In this document: in pieces, positions 1 to 12,528 of the stretch
Layout of the letters: the number at the start of each line of letters is the position of its first letter
Numbering within the stretch: position 1 is the first letter of the stretch
From: Neostapfia colusana
Lineage: Eukaryota > Streptophyta > Magnoliopsida > Poales > Poaceae
Assembly: GCA_030760725.1 (NCBI GenBank)
Contig: JASWHV010000012.1
Coordinates: forward strand, 34,627,652 to 34,691,651
Direction of reading: 5' to 3'
Length of the DNA: 64,000 bases
Position numbers and translations under genes: made by a program
Notes under the pieces: model-generated
The model's database searches: none
The model's input: the letters and a program-made list of their open reading frames with translations, nothing else
Told to the model about the DNA's origin: nothing

Positions 1-104
1 TCCTTCAGTCTCTTTACATTACAGTTTATGCATTACTCTCGCATATCAACTGTATTATGGCTGTCCGGGGGTCATCCTACCTACTTCTCCTAGGTCTCGT
101 GACG

Positions 105-549
105 CTGGAAGGTCCCCTCGGTGAAAGGTTAACGTCCGCAGGAGGTCCAAGGCGTGGAGCATGCTTAGGCTGGTTCCGTACCCTAAGCCTGCCTGCTATG
201 CCTCCCTAGAGCTACAACTGAGTACTTGAGGGCTGGATGTCACACACTTACAGACAAGGGAGTAATCAGACCGGGGCACCGCCCCTTTTATTTCTGTGCT
301 TTCTTTTCCATACCTCTCTGGCCGTATGTCCAGTCACTTTTCCTTGCACTTACCCATCGCAGGAGTTGTGCCATCCTTCCGTAGATAGATCTGCTTGAGA
401 TACCTGTGGTGTACCCAGGGTCCTTCGGTTATTTCCTTGCTCGGGGGCCCTATGACACCCGAATGGTCCCTCCCGTGAAAGGCTAATGCCAGCGTGAGGT
501 CCAGGGTGTGTACTTGCTTAGCCTGGTTCCGTACCCTAAGCGTGCACAC
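105..549. repeat. Degenerate direct repeat, two copies about 355 bp apart
   Basis: Copies lie at about 105-196 and 461-549. Both run through a 'ggtcc...gtgaaaggytaa' block, an 'aggtccarggygtg' block and then 'ctggttccgtaccctaagc'. Similarity is clear but imperfect. Function is unknown; it is probably a diverged internal duplication in an LTR or untranslated region. Confidence 0.6.
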
Positions 550-966
550 TCTGCCTCTCCAGTGCTGCAGCTAATTATTGGGGAGCCGTACGGCTCATAC
601 CTTGGAGCAAAGTCGTAACCATAACCTGGATGCTCTCACACCGAATTGCCCAAGCCCCACAGCTCGGCTAAGGATTGTAAGCCACAACGAGACTAGGAGC
701 AGGGAATTGTGGCCAGTGAGCAAGAATTACTCCTTCTCTATGCCATGTATGCAGGTCCGAAAAGGTCCTAGCTTCCTGTACCTCCCAGGGGGTCCGTCAC
801 CGACGTTCTGCCTCTACCAATCTGCTTGGTAGGTGCGCCCCAACCTAAGGGCCACACCTACCAGGGGGCCATCACGGTGCACTACGCAGGCAGGACGTCG
901 GGACCGCCACAGTGACAAGCAGAGAGTTCGAAGCTTCAACTACAATGAGCTAACAACACCATCAGG

Positions 967-1150
967 GCTTCCTCGGGACCTTGCGCTACTAAGGACCCGG
1001 GGAGACGAGCTAGCAATGCTGCCGGAGCCCCTTCGGGTCCCTGCGTTGCTAAGGACCCAAAGAAACCTGAAGAGACAGACTCATGACATTGGCAAAGAAG
1101 CTACCTACCTCGGCCAAGTCATACCGAGCCCTTGCGCTTCCAAGGACCCG
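967..1150. repeat. Three degenerate repeats around a 'tgcgytnctaaggaccc' core
   Basis: Three related blocks begin near 967, 1024 and 1122. Each reads roughly cggg(a/t)cc(t/c)tgcg(c/t)t(a/g)ctaaggaccc followed by a purine-rich tail. Spacing between cores is about 60 and 91 bp. This looks like a decayed minisatellite. Confidence 0.55.
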
Positions 1151-1267
1151 AAGACGCACGTCAACAACTCAAGACATAAAAGACTGCAGCGAGCAAGTTT
1201 TTTATTCAAGAGGAAGCCCAGGCATACAAGGGAGCATACAAGGCGAGCCGGGAGACCTAAGAGCCTA

Positions 1268-2747
1268 CTAGCGCTGGAACCTAGCAGCTACAAGCCAGGC
1301 AACCTCCTCCACAGCAGACTTAGTCACCTCCGACATCTCTGCACTGAGGCCCTGCGCCACTGGTTCCAAGAAGATGTTGGGGTCGCAGCTCCGGAAGCAT
1401 GAAAGCACATGCTCCGCCATCTGCTGAGAAAGAGCTTTGCCTTCACTTTCCAGCTGCTCCCCGACGACGTCCTCCAGTGCCAGCAGCTTGGCTCCGGCCG
1501 AGTCAAGAGCAGGAAGCACCTGACTTACCTCCTGCACCGGCTCAAACGCCGTCTCCGCCTGACCGAGGAAGTCCCAGACCTTCTCCGCCACGATGGCATG
1601 AGAAGCCAGGAGTTTCTCAACTGTCTTGGCGGTGGCGTCCAGCTCCCCCGACAGGTCCCTGCACGCTAAAACCTGCTCCTGAGCAGCCAGCTCTTCCTCC
1701 TTGGTAGCCAGCTCCGCAGTTTGGCAGTCCAGGGAGGCCTACTTGGTCGTGGCAGCGAGCTCCCGGTCGTAGACACCTGGGAGCCGCTTCCTTAGATGCT
1801 CCCGCTCCCCCTCATGGGTGGCCTGGCGGATGGAGTGGTCCCTCTATTTTGCCTGCACCTCCTGCTCCCGCCGGACAAGCATCTCTAGAAGCTCCTACAG
1901 AGCTGCAGTGCGCATCGGCGGCGGCATGGAGCTGCTTGGCCTCAGCTAGGACGTCCACCGCCATCTTATTGAGCTTCCCGACAGTGTCCCACTCCACGTC
2001 GAGGGTCTCCCGCATGACCTCCAGCCGCTCCTCCTTCGCCCGCGCCTTCTCCTTGGCAAACTGGACCCGCTCCTTCACCAACTCGCCCCAGTCCTTGAGG
2101 CGATCCCGCTCCTCCCTTAGGTCGGCCCACTCCCAGTCAAGCACCTCCTGCACCTGCTCCAGGCTGGAGTTAGCCGCCTTCATGGCCCTGAGGAGGGGGG
2201 CTGCTTTAGGCATCCGCAGGAGGGGAACTGCCGTGGCCTCCACCTGTCCTTCGTCTTCCGGTGGGGAAGCCACCACGGAAGCTTGCGTAGGGGGAGGAGG
2301 TGGGCTTGCAGCCCGCCTGGGAGCAGCCGCGCCACCACCAGGGACGTCCGCGTCCACCAGCCGGCTGGCCTTGGGACCCCGGGTGTCAGAATCCAGAGTT
2401 GGTCCAGGCGCTGGCTCCGGCACTGGCACCGGCGCCGGAGCTTCGGCGGCGAATGAGCTCTGGCTCCTTGGCTGCTGTGGAGGGGGAGGAGCGCTTTGCG
2501 GAGAAGCCCTGCAAGAAAAAGCACTGAAGTCAATCGACAAGCTAAGAATCCTGCGTCACAACCTACCCCAAAGGCCTGCGTCGTACCTGGAAGCTTGGAA
2601 GTTCCAGGACGAGCTGAGCGTCTTGCACGGAGGGCTGGAACCACTCGTCCCCGCCGGCTTCGGAGCCGGAGACGCGTCGGAAGCCTTCCTCACTCCCAGC
2701 CTTGGGGCTGGAGGTGCATCAGGTGCCGGGGCTGCCCCTGTTGGCTT
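1268..2747 (-). pseudogene. Coiled-coil protein of a 'putative gypsy-type transposon' (Transposase_28-like) gene, 3' exons
   Basis: Two minus-strand exons are visible. Exon 2747-2587 is Pro/Ala/Ser-rich and follows a likely acceptor (pyrimidine run then TAG at 2750-2748). A 78-bp intron (2586-2509) has GT and AG ends, and splicing keeps the frame (SSWNFQAS then R-ASPQSAPPPP). The next exon continues with Pro/Ala-rich sequence, then a charged coiled coil (motifs ADLREERDRLKDW and EKARAKEERLEVMRETL), and ends near 1268 with AVEEVAWLVAARFQR. A frameshift near 1812 and an in-frame TAG near 1750 break it. Proteins with this layout are very common in grass genomes, where they accompany the Pfam 'putative gypsy type transposon' domain; that link is from memory of the family. 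The N-terminal domain is not visible. Function is unknown. Confidence 0.55.
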
Positions 2748-3789
2748 CTACAGAAAATTGTAGAAAAACTCATAAGCTTTCCAGAAATGTATCACTCACC
2801 TCAATTGGTTCAACCTAACAAAAGTTGTGTTCGGTTCCATTCCAGCAGAATTTCTACCATAAACAGAGGAGGTTGTTTCTAACTCTTTTAGAATGAATCT
2901 ATACTCCCAATTGACTTTTAGTTCAATATGGGGGTTCAATAACCTCTATTTGAATCCTAAACTCCAAATTTACTGTTTTCTTTAAGAAATTCCTTTTTAT
3001 GCAGTTAAGAACACATCTCGGTACTACGTTTCCTCACAAATTCAAAAATCCTAACCGGATTTATACCGCCATATACGTCCCAAGTGGTGGCACAAAAAAC
3101 TGTCACTCACACACGTTTTCTAAATGCAATTTTCTAACATGGCCAAGGTACCTGCATAAAACCACTCAATAGTGAGGCACACAAGAGTTTTATCATTTCA
3201 GGCAGGTACATATCATACTAAAAACATACGCCCCGTATCATTGCCATACGGGTCGTCCTTGAGTCAGGCCATGTCTCAAGGTACATGATCGGGTTATTCA
3301 CCACCCGACAGAGGGCTCCACACCCTTGCAATTAAGCACACCGCTGGATCAGCATTTTCATATACCTCAAAGGACATGAAGAGTCCTAGAGAACATATTT
3401 CGTGTTACAAACCACACGATGGGGTCTCCTCCTCTTGCCCTCGGGTTTGCGCACTAGATGCTAGTGCAATTCATATGTCTCTTAGACATGAAGAGTCTTA
3501 GAAAACATATTCACTTCCCATCCATTTCTGAATGGGACATACCACACTACTTTCCTCGTACGGGGGAGCTAACAAAAATTGATCCACTTTCGATGGTGTT
3601 TCTTACAGTTCTTTCCTCCACGTAGGTGCGTCGTTACACAATTGAAATACAAAATAGTAACACAAGTCAGCTTGCCACCTTAAGTAACTATGCTATTACA
3701 GTCCTTGTACGAGCTTACTATCCGTTCCTCACTGATATACGACTAAGTTTTCAAAAATAGGCTCTTTTCATGCTTGTTATTCTCAATGC
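2748..3789. other. Non-coding stretch, probable leader or intron sequence of a minus-strand gypsy element
   Basis: I see no coding region. The segment sits between the coiled-coil pseudogene and a primer-binding-site-like sequence at 3790-3802, so on the minus strand it would be the 5' internal leader of a retroelement, or an upstream intron of the pseudogene. It contains two related blocks (about 3368-3400 and 3483-3515) with 'gacatgaagagtcytagaraacatatt'. Confidence 0.4.
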
Positions 3790-3802
3790 GGCACTGATAC
3801 CA
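3790..3802 (-). promoter_or_regulatory. Primer-binding-site-like sequence (initiator tRNA-Met) of element G
   Basis: The minus strand reads TGGTATCAGTGCC, one mismatch from the common plant PBS TGGTATCAGAGCC that pairs with the 3' end of initiator tRNA-Met. It lies 4 bp from the LTR edge TGTGGG at 3807. This places a 5' LTR to its right and the internal region to its left on the minus strand. Confidence 0.6.
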
Positions 3803-3806
3803 CGCC

Positions 3807-6710
3807 TGTGGGTACCCCCACTGGGTCCACACTCCAGGAATCGCATTGGGTGGTGTCGTGCGATGCGGCACCCAACAGCATACATGAAAAGACAACACAA
3901 ACATAACGAAATCCTTTATTTATCAACATAAGATGTTTTACAACATAATGTACAAAGAATGTACACATACCGCAATAAAACTATATACATACTCACTCTC
4001 AATCCTAACTACACCGAAGAGAAGCCGTCCAGCCCGTGGACACTTCCCACTAGCTTCACAAGAGTGTAAGGAAGCAGCAAAGGTTTTCGATGAGCTATAT
4101 GAACCGTAGGGTTCGATGTCTCACTGAACAACCGTCATCCTATCATATACCTGCAAAAACAACTACCAAGGCAAACGTGAGCACAAAGGCTCGGCAAGGC
4201 TTAACCGACAATTCTAAACATGTAACTCTACATGCAGGAGTTGTAAAAAGATATGAATCTGAATTTTCATAATAAATCTTGGCTAATCGTTGATCCTTAT
4301 ACTCAGATTTTTATAGCAGCAAGTTTAATGGTCCTCATGCATCACAACACTGAAAGTCCACATCAAACAAGAAACGCTTATTCCGATGTTGCTTCGCCTA
4401 AGGTGGAATAGAAATTTAGTTTGCACTATCTCTCACCCAAGGTTTCAATACAATTATTCAGCAACGATCAACATTTATGATCCTTAATTCCTCATACTAT
4501 GTCACAGCGCAGTGGGCAAGTGTGCTCAATCCTTAACTGTGAGCGACGGTGATTCGAATCAATGACAATCCGGAATACACGAAACATACACCTGCCTCGA
4601 AAGACTCACACGGGAGCTCTTTCTTACGTTGTATGCAGCAACCTTTCACACGACAACCTGATATAGAAACACGCTTCGTCCCGAGCAGGATGGTCCTCTA
4701 CACAGACATGTTGTTGTTGCCCGCTAAAGGACTTACACCTCCTGCCTCCTCAACTCCATTCCCAGACGAAGGATGAGTTTCTACACCATGATCTATCGAG
4801 TTACATTGGTTTAATGGGTTCCATATATCATTATGTATCTGGTACAGCTTAAACTTGTCAGGCAGAGCCGCATACGGCGCGGTCCTTAACCGACACAGAC
4901 GGAGCTACATTCCCAACATCCACATTGACCTTACCATAACCGTCCCAAGCCCAATGTGGTCACAAGCTTTGTCACACCCATCGGGTCAAGACAATCTTGT
5001 GCGTTCCATCCTACAGAAACTCCCCGTCCACGTCTCATTTTCTTTGAGGGTGCTCTTATCAACTACTTTCTCACGAGTAGACTCTCCTACTCGACATTTC
5101 TCGCATAGCCAACTACGACGAGAGAAATCCTATACTAACCCTTCTACTCAAAGATTAATGGTAATGCAAGTGGGTATTAAACATCCTAGACAAAATGCAC
5201 AATATCACGTCTAATCAATACTAAGTGAAAGTAAAAGCAAAAATCATAAAGAAGATTATATGCAAACCGGGGCTTGCCTTGCTCAATGGTTTAGTTAGTG
5301 ACTCTATGAAGTTAGTCTTCCTCCGGTAAATCCACCACAACAGTCACGAGAGGGAGATTCTCGCTTCTGAGTTGAAGTCCTCGTCGAGCGTCGACGTCAC
5401 GTGGGCTATTTGGGATGCAAACACACATATATTCAAAAGCAATTTAGAAAGTGCTTTAAATCTGTTGTACAAGTTAACTAAGACTAAGAGGAGAAAAACA
5501 GCGAGGTTTCTGTTGTTGGGATCTACAGCAGTAGAGAGGAAAATCCAAATGGGTTAACTCAATAGTTTTCAGTCTAATGAATACATATGTCATTTGATGG
5601 ACATATGCAAGCATCTGGAATGATATGGCTGAAAAAAGTAGAAGACGAATTCTTCTGAATTTTTACAGTACTTGAAAGATTCCTCAGAGATACTGCCTGC
5701 AAAATTTTAGAAGAAGGTGATAAAGAATGTGGTCCTAAGAAATCCTTAAGATATTGTGCTTCTCTGCCCTAGCAGACGAGTTCTGGAGTTTTGACATGAT
5801 GAAAAGTAACTTTTTGTGAAGTACATATTGTCATGAATATATAGGAATTGGTTTCATCCTTTTTGTAGCTTCATACATGGAGATATTGATTTACAAGATT
5901 TGGCAAAAGTCTAAAAAATGTTTCTGTTGTTTTTCCCCATTTTTCAGAGACATAGAGGATTTAAACACCATTTGATCTAGTACATGAAGTAAAATGACTT
6001 TGGAATTTTTACTGGAGTTAAATGATATTTAAATGAAGGTTCTGACCAAAATTGGGAATTTTCCAATTAACATAACTCCTGGAATTAATTCCCTAAGCTT
6101 TCTATTAGAGGAAAATCCAGGAAATTTCATAAACAATATGATGCACCACTGGATAGTACTCATAAAGAGGATTCTAATATAATTTATTTGAGAATTTTTG
6201 GACATTTCTACACAAAGTTATGGCTGTTTGAAGTTTGAATGAAAACTGAAAAGAATTGAAATGTTTAAACTACTCACAGTGGGCCCCACCCGACCTTCTT
6301 CTTACTCGCACTCAGGTGGCGGCGTGCGCCGGCGAGGCTTGCCGGAACTGGGTTCTCGGCCGCCCCCGGAGCTGAAACTCGCCGCCTAGCCATAATACGC
6401 GATGCTGAGCACGTCTAGCAGGTCGGCGGCCACCGGCGATGGCCGGAAACACGCATGCGACGGCGGCAGCGGAGGCTAGAGTTCCGGTGACATCGAAAAA
6501 CCACCACACACCTCCAAACTTTTGGTTCTTCGGCTCTAAAGCACCAGTGGGGCACAGGAAACATGAAATAGAGGAGCTTGGAGGTCAAAAATGCCGGCAA
6601 ACCCACTCTCGACGGTGAGCCGAGGGGTTTTTGCATCGGCGGAGAGAAAAACGGCTATAACATAGTTGATTCTCGACGGTTTTCACTACTTCTTCTTCGA
6701 GGATGGGCGC
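3807..6710 (-). mobile_element. Long gypsy LTR G/F, fragment 1 of 3
   Basis: Begins TGTGGGTACC next to the PBS. Base composition changes as in the LTRs of elements A and B: an A+T-rich block (about 5450-6270) and a G+C-rich transcribed-leader-like block (6290-6640). The minus strand carries a possible polyadenylation signal (ataaataaagg, near 3910-3925). It is broken at 6710 by element A, with GGCGC duplicated at 6706-6710 and 40433-40437. Removing A and D joins this fragment to 40438-40480 and 47683-48842, giving about 4.1 kb with TG...CA ends. No gene is seen here; short ORFs are not supported. Confidence 0.55.
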
Positions 6711-8916
6711 TGTGACACCCGATTCCAAAAATGAACCAAGTGAATGCATATGTGTGCCCAGGATGTTTATCACACATATAGAGCTTTATCACAAACTGAA
6801 TTCAGAATATAACCACGTACAAATAATGTTTAAGTACTTTATTACATTGACTCATTGTCTCACTCATGAATGTCTAACTTATTCTTGCAGCGGAAGACTC
6901 TAAGCGACAGCGGAAAATGACTAAGACAGTAGGCTCCAACTTCAACTCTAAAGGCATGTTGACGGTAGTGCGCACGCCTAGTACTCCACCTGTTCCTCGA
7001 AGTATTCTTCTCCTGTAGCTGATTTATATGTGGGAATGCAAGGGTGAGTACATGTCGTACTCAGCAAGTGCGGGAAAAAGTATGACATGTAGCTTACAAC
7101 ATGGTAGGGAATAAATGGTTTCATTGCAGCAAGCAATTTTATTTCACAAACATAGTAAAAACAGCAACTATGTCTAGGTGAGTTAAATCCCAACATAACC
7201 AAGTAATTCATCATCATTCCTTCATCATAATTCATCATTTATCAAGCCTCAACCAGTCAATACTCTTTCTCAAATTCATCTCATACTCATAAATACTCAT
7301 GATCAACACACACAAGTTCGCCATTTCGTCACCCATAGGCTACTAGAGAGAACCTCCATTTTGCCACTACACAACCGTTGGTGTATGGCCAAGAGATCAA
7401 AAAATAGCCTTTACAAAGGGGCTACTAGAATGTACGAACCCACTGAGGTTTCGCCGGCAGGCTGCCCCCTCATGTGCCATGCAGTTCCCAGGGCAGTCCT
7501 CCTCGACTCCCATTCCCCGCGCCATCCAATGGTCCATAACAAGCTAGCAACACACCTAATTAGTCAGCTAAGCCGCACCCATATTTGTCCTTGTGGTAGC
7601 ACTATTTTCCTGGCATATGCTTGCATGAACCGGTCGTTTGATCTATGGCAAGCAAACCACCATCTCATTCAGCGACATCCACGAACCAAGCTCGCCTAGA
7701 TCTCCCCGATTCCATGCCCATTAACATCGTCAAGTTCTCATCATCTTTAATCTCATGAGTGCAGTAGCTAAACATATTTTATTTCAGCTTCCCGTATCCC
7801 GTAAATTGAGTGAAGCAAAAGGGAAAAACGACCATACTCGACTCATCAATTTTCCCGGCGACAGGGATGGATAACAAATCGAATAAAATCCTATAAAAGG
7901 GTTTCCCATCAAGTTGACAATAGCATGCAAGTTCTACAATCAAAACAGTTCGAAAACTCAGGATTCAATATGGTCAAGGGGCACTTGCCTTGCTCCCGCG
8001 GTTCATGTTGCTCAAGCGTCTCGAAGTCTTGGTGCTGTAGTTCCTCATAGACGGCCTCTTGAGTGTGTTCTTCTACTCACGACCACAATCATACAAAGAT
8101 TGCAGCAATCAATTATCATGCACAAACTTTACTCAAGATGCAATGAGGTGAATGAATGCAATTCCTATGGTGCAGTTTATAAAAATCAGTTTGCACGTGT
8201 TCTTGCAAGTTTTAGTAGGCTTCCATGGGGTTTTATGATGAACAAGGCTGCTGGGATCAAGTGTGGACATGGTTATGATCTTGACATAATTTGTAGATCA
8301 ATTCCACCATCAAAACTTGACCAAAACATGGTATGTCCACACGCAGAAATTTCTGCTCGCGGGGTGTGGAAAGAACGGGTGCGTAGAAACAGCGGCGATG
8401 TGGTAAGAGGGGTAACGGAGACCTACCTCACTTCTTCCTCCTCTCCTCCTTGTGGAAGGAACTTGTTCCTTGCAATGGCAGCAGCTGGAGATTTTCTTTG
8501 GAGAATTGTGCAGATGCGGCTAGGGAAGGATGTCGGGGGCTTCTTCTCAGGCGACGGCAAGGCGTGGCGGAGATTCGACGGCAGCCAAACTCAGCAGGGC
8601 GGCGACAAAGCCTTGGCAGCAGAGAGAGAGGGGGCGGTGTCCACAAAAATAGGGCTAGGGGGTGGCGGCTAGGAGGGGAGTTTTATTTATAAGGGTGAGA
8701 AAACAGCTAGGGTGGCAAGGATTTTAGCAACTCATTTATCCAAGGGCTGAGATTTAATTTAAAAAGAGGTGGGAGCTAGGGGCTGTGATTTAATTATTAT
8801 TTTCCACCAAGGGCTGAGATTATTTGGGGGTAAAAGAAAATCCCACAAAAAGAGAAGGGGGCGGTTAGGGTTCCCCCCTTTAGGTGGTGCGGCCAAGGGG
8901 GAGGGGGGCGTCTAGG
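6711..8916 (-). repeat. Element A left LTR (3' LTR), part 1
   Basis: Matches 37843-40140 of the right LTR over most of its length. Relative to the right copy it lacks about 185 bp near 7300-7330, with short shared sequence (cacaagtt) at the join. It carries a minus-strand TATA-like box at 8685-8692. The 252-codon plus-strand frame at 7914-8672 is antisense and lies inside the LTR; I do not call it a gene. It is interrupted by element B with CTAGG duplicated (8912-8916 and 21523-21527). Confidence 0.85.
8685..8692 (-). promoter_or_regulatory. TATA-like box of element A left LTR
   Basis: The minus strand reads TATAAATA. The same octamer is at 40026-40033 in the right LTR. It sits about 400-500 bp from the LTR start in element orientation, where a U3 promoter is expected. 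Confidence 0.55.
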
Positions 8917-11900
8917 TGTAACACCCCAAAATCTTCTAAAGAGGGTAATTTAAAATATTTTGGACGTATTGCATGTGGTGCAGAAATTTAAATTCAAACT
9001 GGAATTCAAATTCAAATCAAAACAGAAAAGAAAAGGAAAAAGAAAAAGAAAACCCCAGCCGGCCAGTGGGCCGAAACCCGCCAGCCCAAACCCGCGCCCC
9101 TCTCTTCCTCTCACTGACACGCGGGGCCCGCGTGTCATCTCCTACATCCCGCGCGCGCCAACCGACCGGACTCTTCCCCGCACCCGAATCCAAACCACCT
9201 CAGAAAACCCGCGCCACCAGCCCGATCTTCGGCCCTGGACGCTGCTATTTAACCAAACCGATCCTCCGCCGTCTCTCCTCGTGAAATTCCCGCAAAGAAA
9301 CTCGCCGAATTCCCCAGCGCGCTCCACTTTTCTCTCCGGTGAGAACCGAATCTTCGATCACCGTTTCCTTTCGATCCTTGCTCGGGTTTTCTGATCTAAC
9401 GCGCCAATCATGTTCCACCGCCTCCGGGGAGTCACGCAGGTGAAGAAAACCCGGTGTTTTGCACTCCAGATGCAGCTCCGGGAAGCACCGCCGCGATTTC
9501 ATCTCGGACCTCACCGCCAACCACCTTCCAGGGTCTCCGAGCTCAAGAAAAACCTCGAGGTGAGATCCCCGACCTCCCCTCTACCGTTCTATGCCAAGAA
9601 ATCCAGGTTTTAGGAAGTATGGACGAAAACCCGAAGATCTCCGGCAAGATCGCCGCCTCCCGCCGCCGGGCAGCGCTGCCCGCACACGGCCAGGGCGACG
9701 TGGCCCCTTGAGGGCCGTCTATTTTAAATCGCACGGTAGAATTAAAACCCGTACGTACCGGTTCGGCGATCTAATCTGAGCCGTCTATTTTAAATCGGAT
9801 GGTCCACATCAGCTCTGCTTTATAAAGGCCGGGATTCTTACGCGCTACCCCCTGGGGATCTCGGAAAACACGAGCTAGCCTCGGAAACTTCTGATCTAGC
9901 CCCTGGAACTTCAGAAATTCGTGTAAATTCATTTAAAAATCGGTTTTAGCCCCTGGACTTAATAAAAATTAGGAAAACCCCTCTGTTATGTGTAGTTAGA
10001 CCCCTGGAAATTTAAGAAATAATAAATTAGACCCTGCAGTAGTGTGGATTTACCTTTGTGACCCTATATGAGATTAAAATCAGAAAATTGAATATGTGAC
10101 TAGGACTTAAATTTAAAAAGGTAAGGCAAACACATTGCAAATTCAAATTTAAACTCTCCTAGTGCTTGGAAAACTTTAGAATGAGTTAGAAATAGATTTT
10201 AGGCTGAAATGAATCTATCTAATTGCTGTTCATATTTATTAGTTATAGAAACACATTTTTAGGCTAGGAAATAATTCTGAAAACTGATAAAATAAATTTA
10301 AATTAGTTCACATCAGAGGAGAAGTTCAACAATATATTATTTAATATTTTAGATCAGAACCTATTCTGTTTAGAAGATATGTCCTACTATTTAATATTAA
10401 AACTCACTTTTAGGCATAGAAAATAAATCTGAAAAATATAGGAAAATAAGTATGCATAATTAGAAAATGATAAATGAAGTCTCCAAATCCAAAAACTTCA
10501 GTTTAAGATTTGGTAGAAGATCTGAAAACCTATTTGGAGAAGGAAATTACCTTTCATGCAAACTTGGTAGCTAAGAAGTGTATTAATTGAATATAAAGAA
10601 TTTGTTGAAATTGGAAATTCGTATATAGTGTGCAAACAGAAATCTGAACACAAAAGTTAGAAATCATATACATATGTTTAAAAGTGCATGTAGGCCAAAA
10701 ATCAACACATGTAGAGTAACCACAACACCTAGAAATGTGAATGACTTTCATAGGTGTGAATGTGTGGTTTGTATGAAGTGGAAGTGTGAACTATGTCTTA
10801 TGGATTGTTGTTTTCTTTTGCTATGTGTATTGGCATGAGTAGAACCTGCCCCAGAGCAAGTTCTCCCCTTCCAAGACCAAGACTTTCCATTCCCAGAGCA
10901 GCAAGAAGAAGGCAAGTGTCCTTGACCACTTTGATCCTATGCTAGGATGTGTAGATAGAATTATTTGCATTGTCAATTGAATATGAAACCCATGCTAGGA
11001 AGTTTCCCTAGAATTGCATTACCTTGTTTCCTTGTAGCTTGGGTTGGGATTTATTTTATCATGTCATTTATTTATATGCCTATGCTTAGCCATCCTTAGA
11101 ATGGGACAATTGGGATATGAGACCATCAATTTTATTTATCTTACTCTTGAATGAGATATTATGTTTTTATGTAGAGGTAGGGATCGAGGAAAGTTGGATG
11201 ATTTGGTTGGTGCTGGGTGCACGAGATTCGGGTTTGTGTTTAGTACTTGCCTGGATCCTAAGGACCGGTTCATGGAGCATGTAACCTGGCTTTACCGTGC
11301 CAACCACATGCTGAGATGGGGCAGCTTGGCCAATTAATTAGGTGTATCCCCGGCATAGTATGGGTGTGTTGGATGGTGCGGGGAGTAGGTGTCAGCTGGA
11401 CTACCATATGAACCGCAAGGCTCAAGAGGGGGCCACTGCAGCGGGGTTGGAGCCTCTTGTATGCTGTTAGGGGTGAAACCTCAGTGGGCCCACGCTTGTC
11501 GGGAATCCCTTTGTAAAGGCCTCGTAGTGATCTCCTGGCTACACACCTGGGAAGTGTGAATGTGGTTCGCGGCCACTAGCATAATGGAGGTTATTTTAGT
11601 CCACCCGGCAATGGGGGATGAAATCACTACATGTGGGTACAGTGGTGCAAACTCTGCAGAGTCAAAACCGTCATGACAGCCGTGCTCACGGTCAAGAGCG
11701 GCTTGGACTTATTCATGATTAGAGGATGATGAATTTGGAAGTTTAGGATGTTAAGCGGGGAGCTTGACATTGGATATGATGTTATGGTTACTTGATTTTG
11801 ATGATGGGTTGGGAGATTGGCACCATTTCACCTGTGTAGTAACGTAGGTGCTTAATAAGCTAAGGTGATAGGTAATTATTGCATAGTACTTTAACCATGA

Positions 11901-12311
11901 GTTCAACCTCTCCTTGCTCTAGCCATGCATAACATAACTTTCCCACACTTGCTGAGTACCAACGGTACTCAAACTTGCTTTTCTGTTGGTTTATATTGCT
12001 GCTCAGGTCAAGAGAATGATGTGGTGTTTAATGACCAAGACTTCGGTCCCGAGGAAGGATTCTAGGTTCACGGGGTCCCACGGGCAACGCCTGTGACGGA
12101 GCCCACAAGATTTATATTCCGCTGCTGTTTCATTTATATGTCATGAACTTATTATCGTCCATCGAGATGTATGCTATGTAAGACTTATTTATATTCGACA
12201 TCTGGCTTTAATAAATGATGCTTCACTATTTGTCATCACATGTATGAGAAAATGATCCTGGCATACATGTGATATTCACTCGGTTGTTCTTCGGAGAAAC
12301 CGGGTGTGACA
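8917..12311 (+). repeat. Element B 5' LTR
   Basis: An A-rich polypurine stretch (about 9000-9055) is followed by a G+C-rich block (9056-9720), a TATA-like box TATAAAGG at 9821-9828, an A+T-rich block (9900-10800) and a non-coding 3' part. A second TATA-like site (tatttaa) is at 9246-9252. Predicted small ORFs in both strands are unsupported. Confidence 0.9.
9821..9828 (+). promoter_or_regulatory. TATA-like box of element B 5' LTR
   Basis: TATAAAGG, conserved at 19031-19038 in the 3' LTR, downstream of the G+C-rich block. It is a candidate core promoter; the alternative tatttaa at 9246 is also conserved. Confidence 0.45.
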
Positions 12312-12315
12312 GAAG

Positions 12316-12328
12316 TGGTATCAGAGCC
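12316..12328 (+). promoter_or_regulatory. Element B primer-binding site (initiator tRNA-Met)
   Basis: TGGTATCAGAGCC starts 4 bp after the LTR end, a perfect match to the usual plant initiator tRNA-Met PBS. A leader of about 200 bp follows before orf0. Confidence 0.9.
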
Positions 12329-12528
12329 AAGGTTGCCCGTAGGAACATGGACCTAGGTAGAAATGGACGTATTTAAGGACCCTATTTTCCTAAAAACTAT
12401 TTTACAAAGGTGTGGGTTGAAGGTGTGATTTAATGGGGTCACTTTATTCATCTTACCCCAACTTTTATTCAAAATACAATTTTTGTTTAACTCTTATCTA
12501 ACTTAATTTTAAATGCTTTATATTTTAG

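Larger units (their letters stand above)
1..1267. other. Unassigned flank downstream of a coiled-coil pseudogene
   Basis: No supported gene. The stretch lies downstream (minus strand) of the pseudogene ending at 1268 and is probably the 3' part of the same unidentified gypsy-type element. It holds two sets of degenerate direct repeats, listed separately. Open frames here, such as the plus-strand frame at 833-1402, show no recognisable domain and overlap the pseudogene in antisense, so I do not call them. Element identity and borders cannot be seen because the window starts inside it. Confidence 0.4.

Noticed and set aside
833..1402. 189-codon plus-strand frame
   Set aside because: Basic, low-complexity composition, overlaps the pseudogene in antisense and contains the degenerate repeats; no similarity recognised.
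1849..2763. Long plus-strand open frame (304 codons)
   Set aside because: It is antisense to the G+C-rich coiled-coil pseudogene, whose minus frame splices correctly and resembles known proteins; the plus frame is Ala/Gly/Ser low complexity without domains.
7914..8672. 252-codon plus-strand frame in element A left LTR (related frame at 39442-40014)
   Set aside because: It lies in LTR sequence, antisense to the element; the two LTR copies differ in length and start, and no domain is recognisable.
9056..9720. G+C-rich block with several ORFs in element B 5' LTR as a captured host gene fragment
   Set aside because: The same block is present in the 3' LTR (about 18255-18930) and similar G+C-rich leaders exist in the other LTRs; no protein similarity is visible.
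12316..12328. tRNA gene suspected from tRNA-like sequence
   Set aside because: Only the PBS complement of 13 bp is present; there is no cloverleaf around it. The same holds at 32957, 37827 and 41347.
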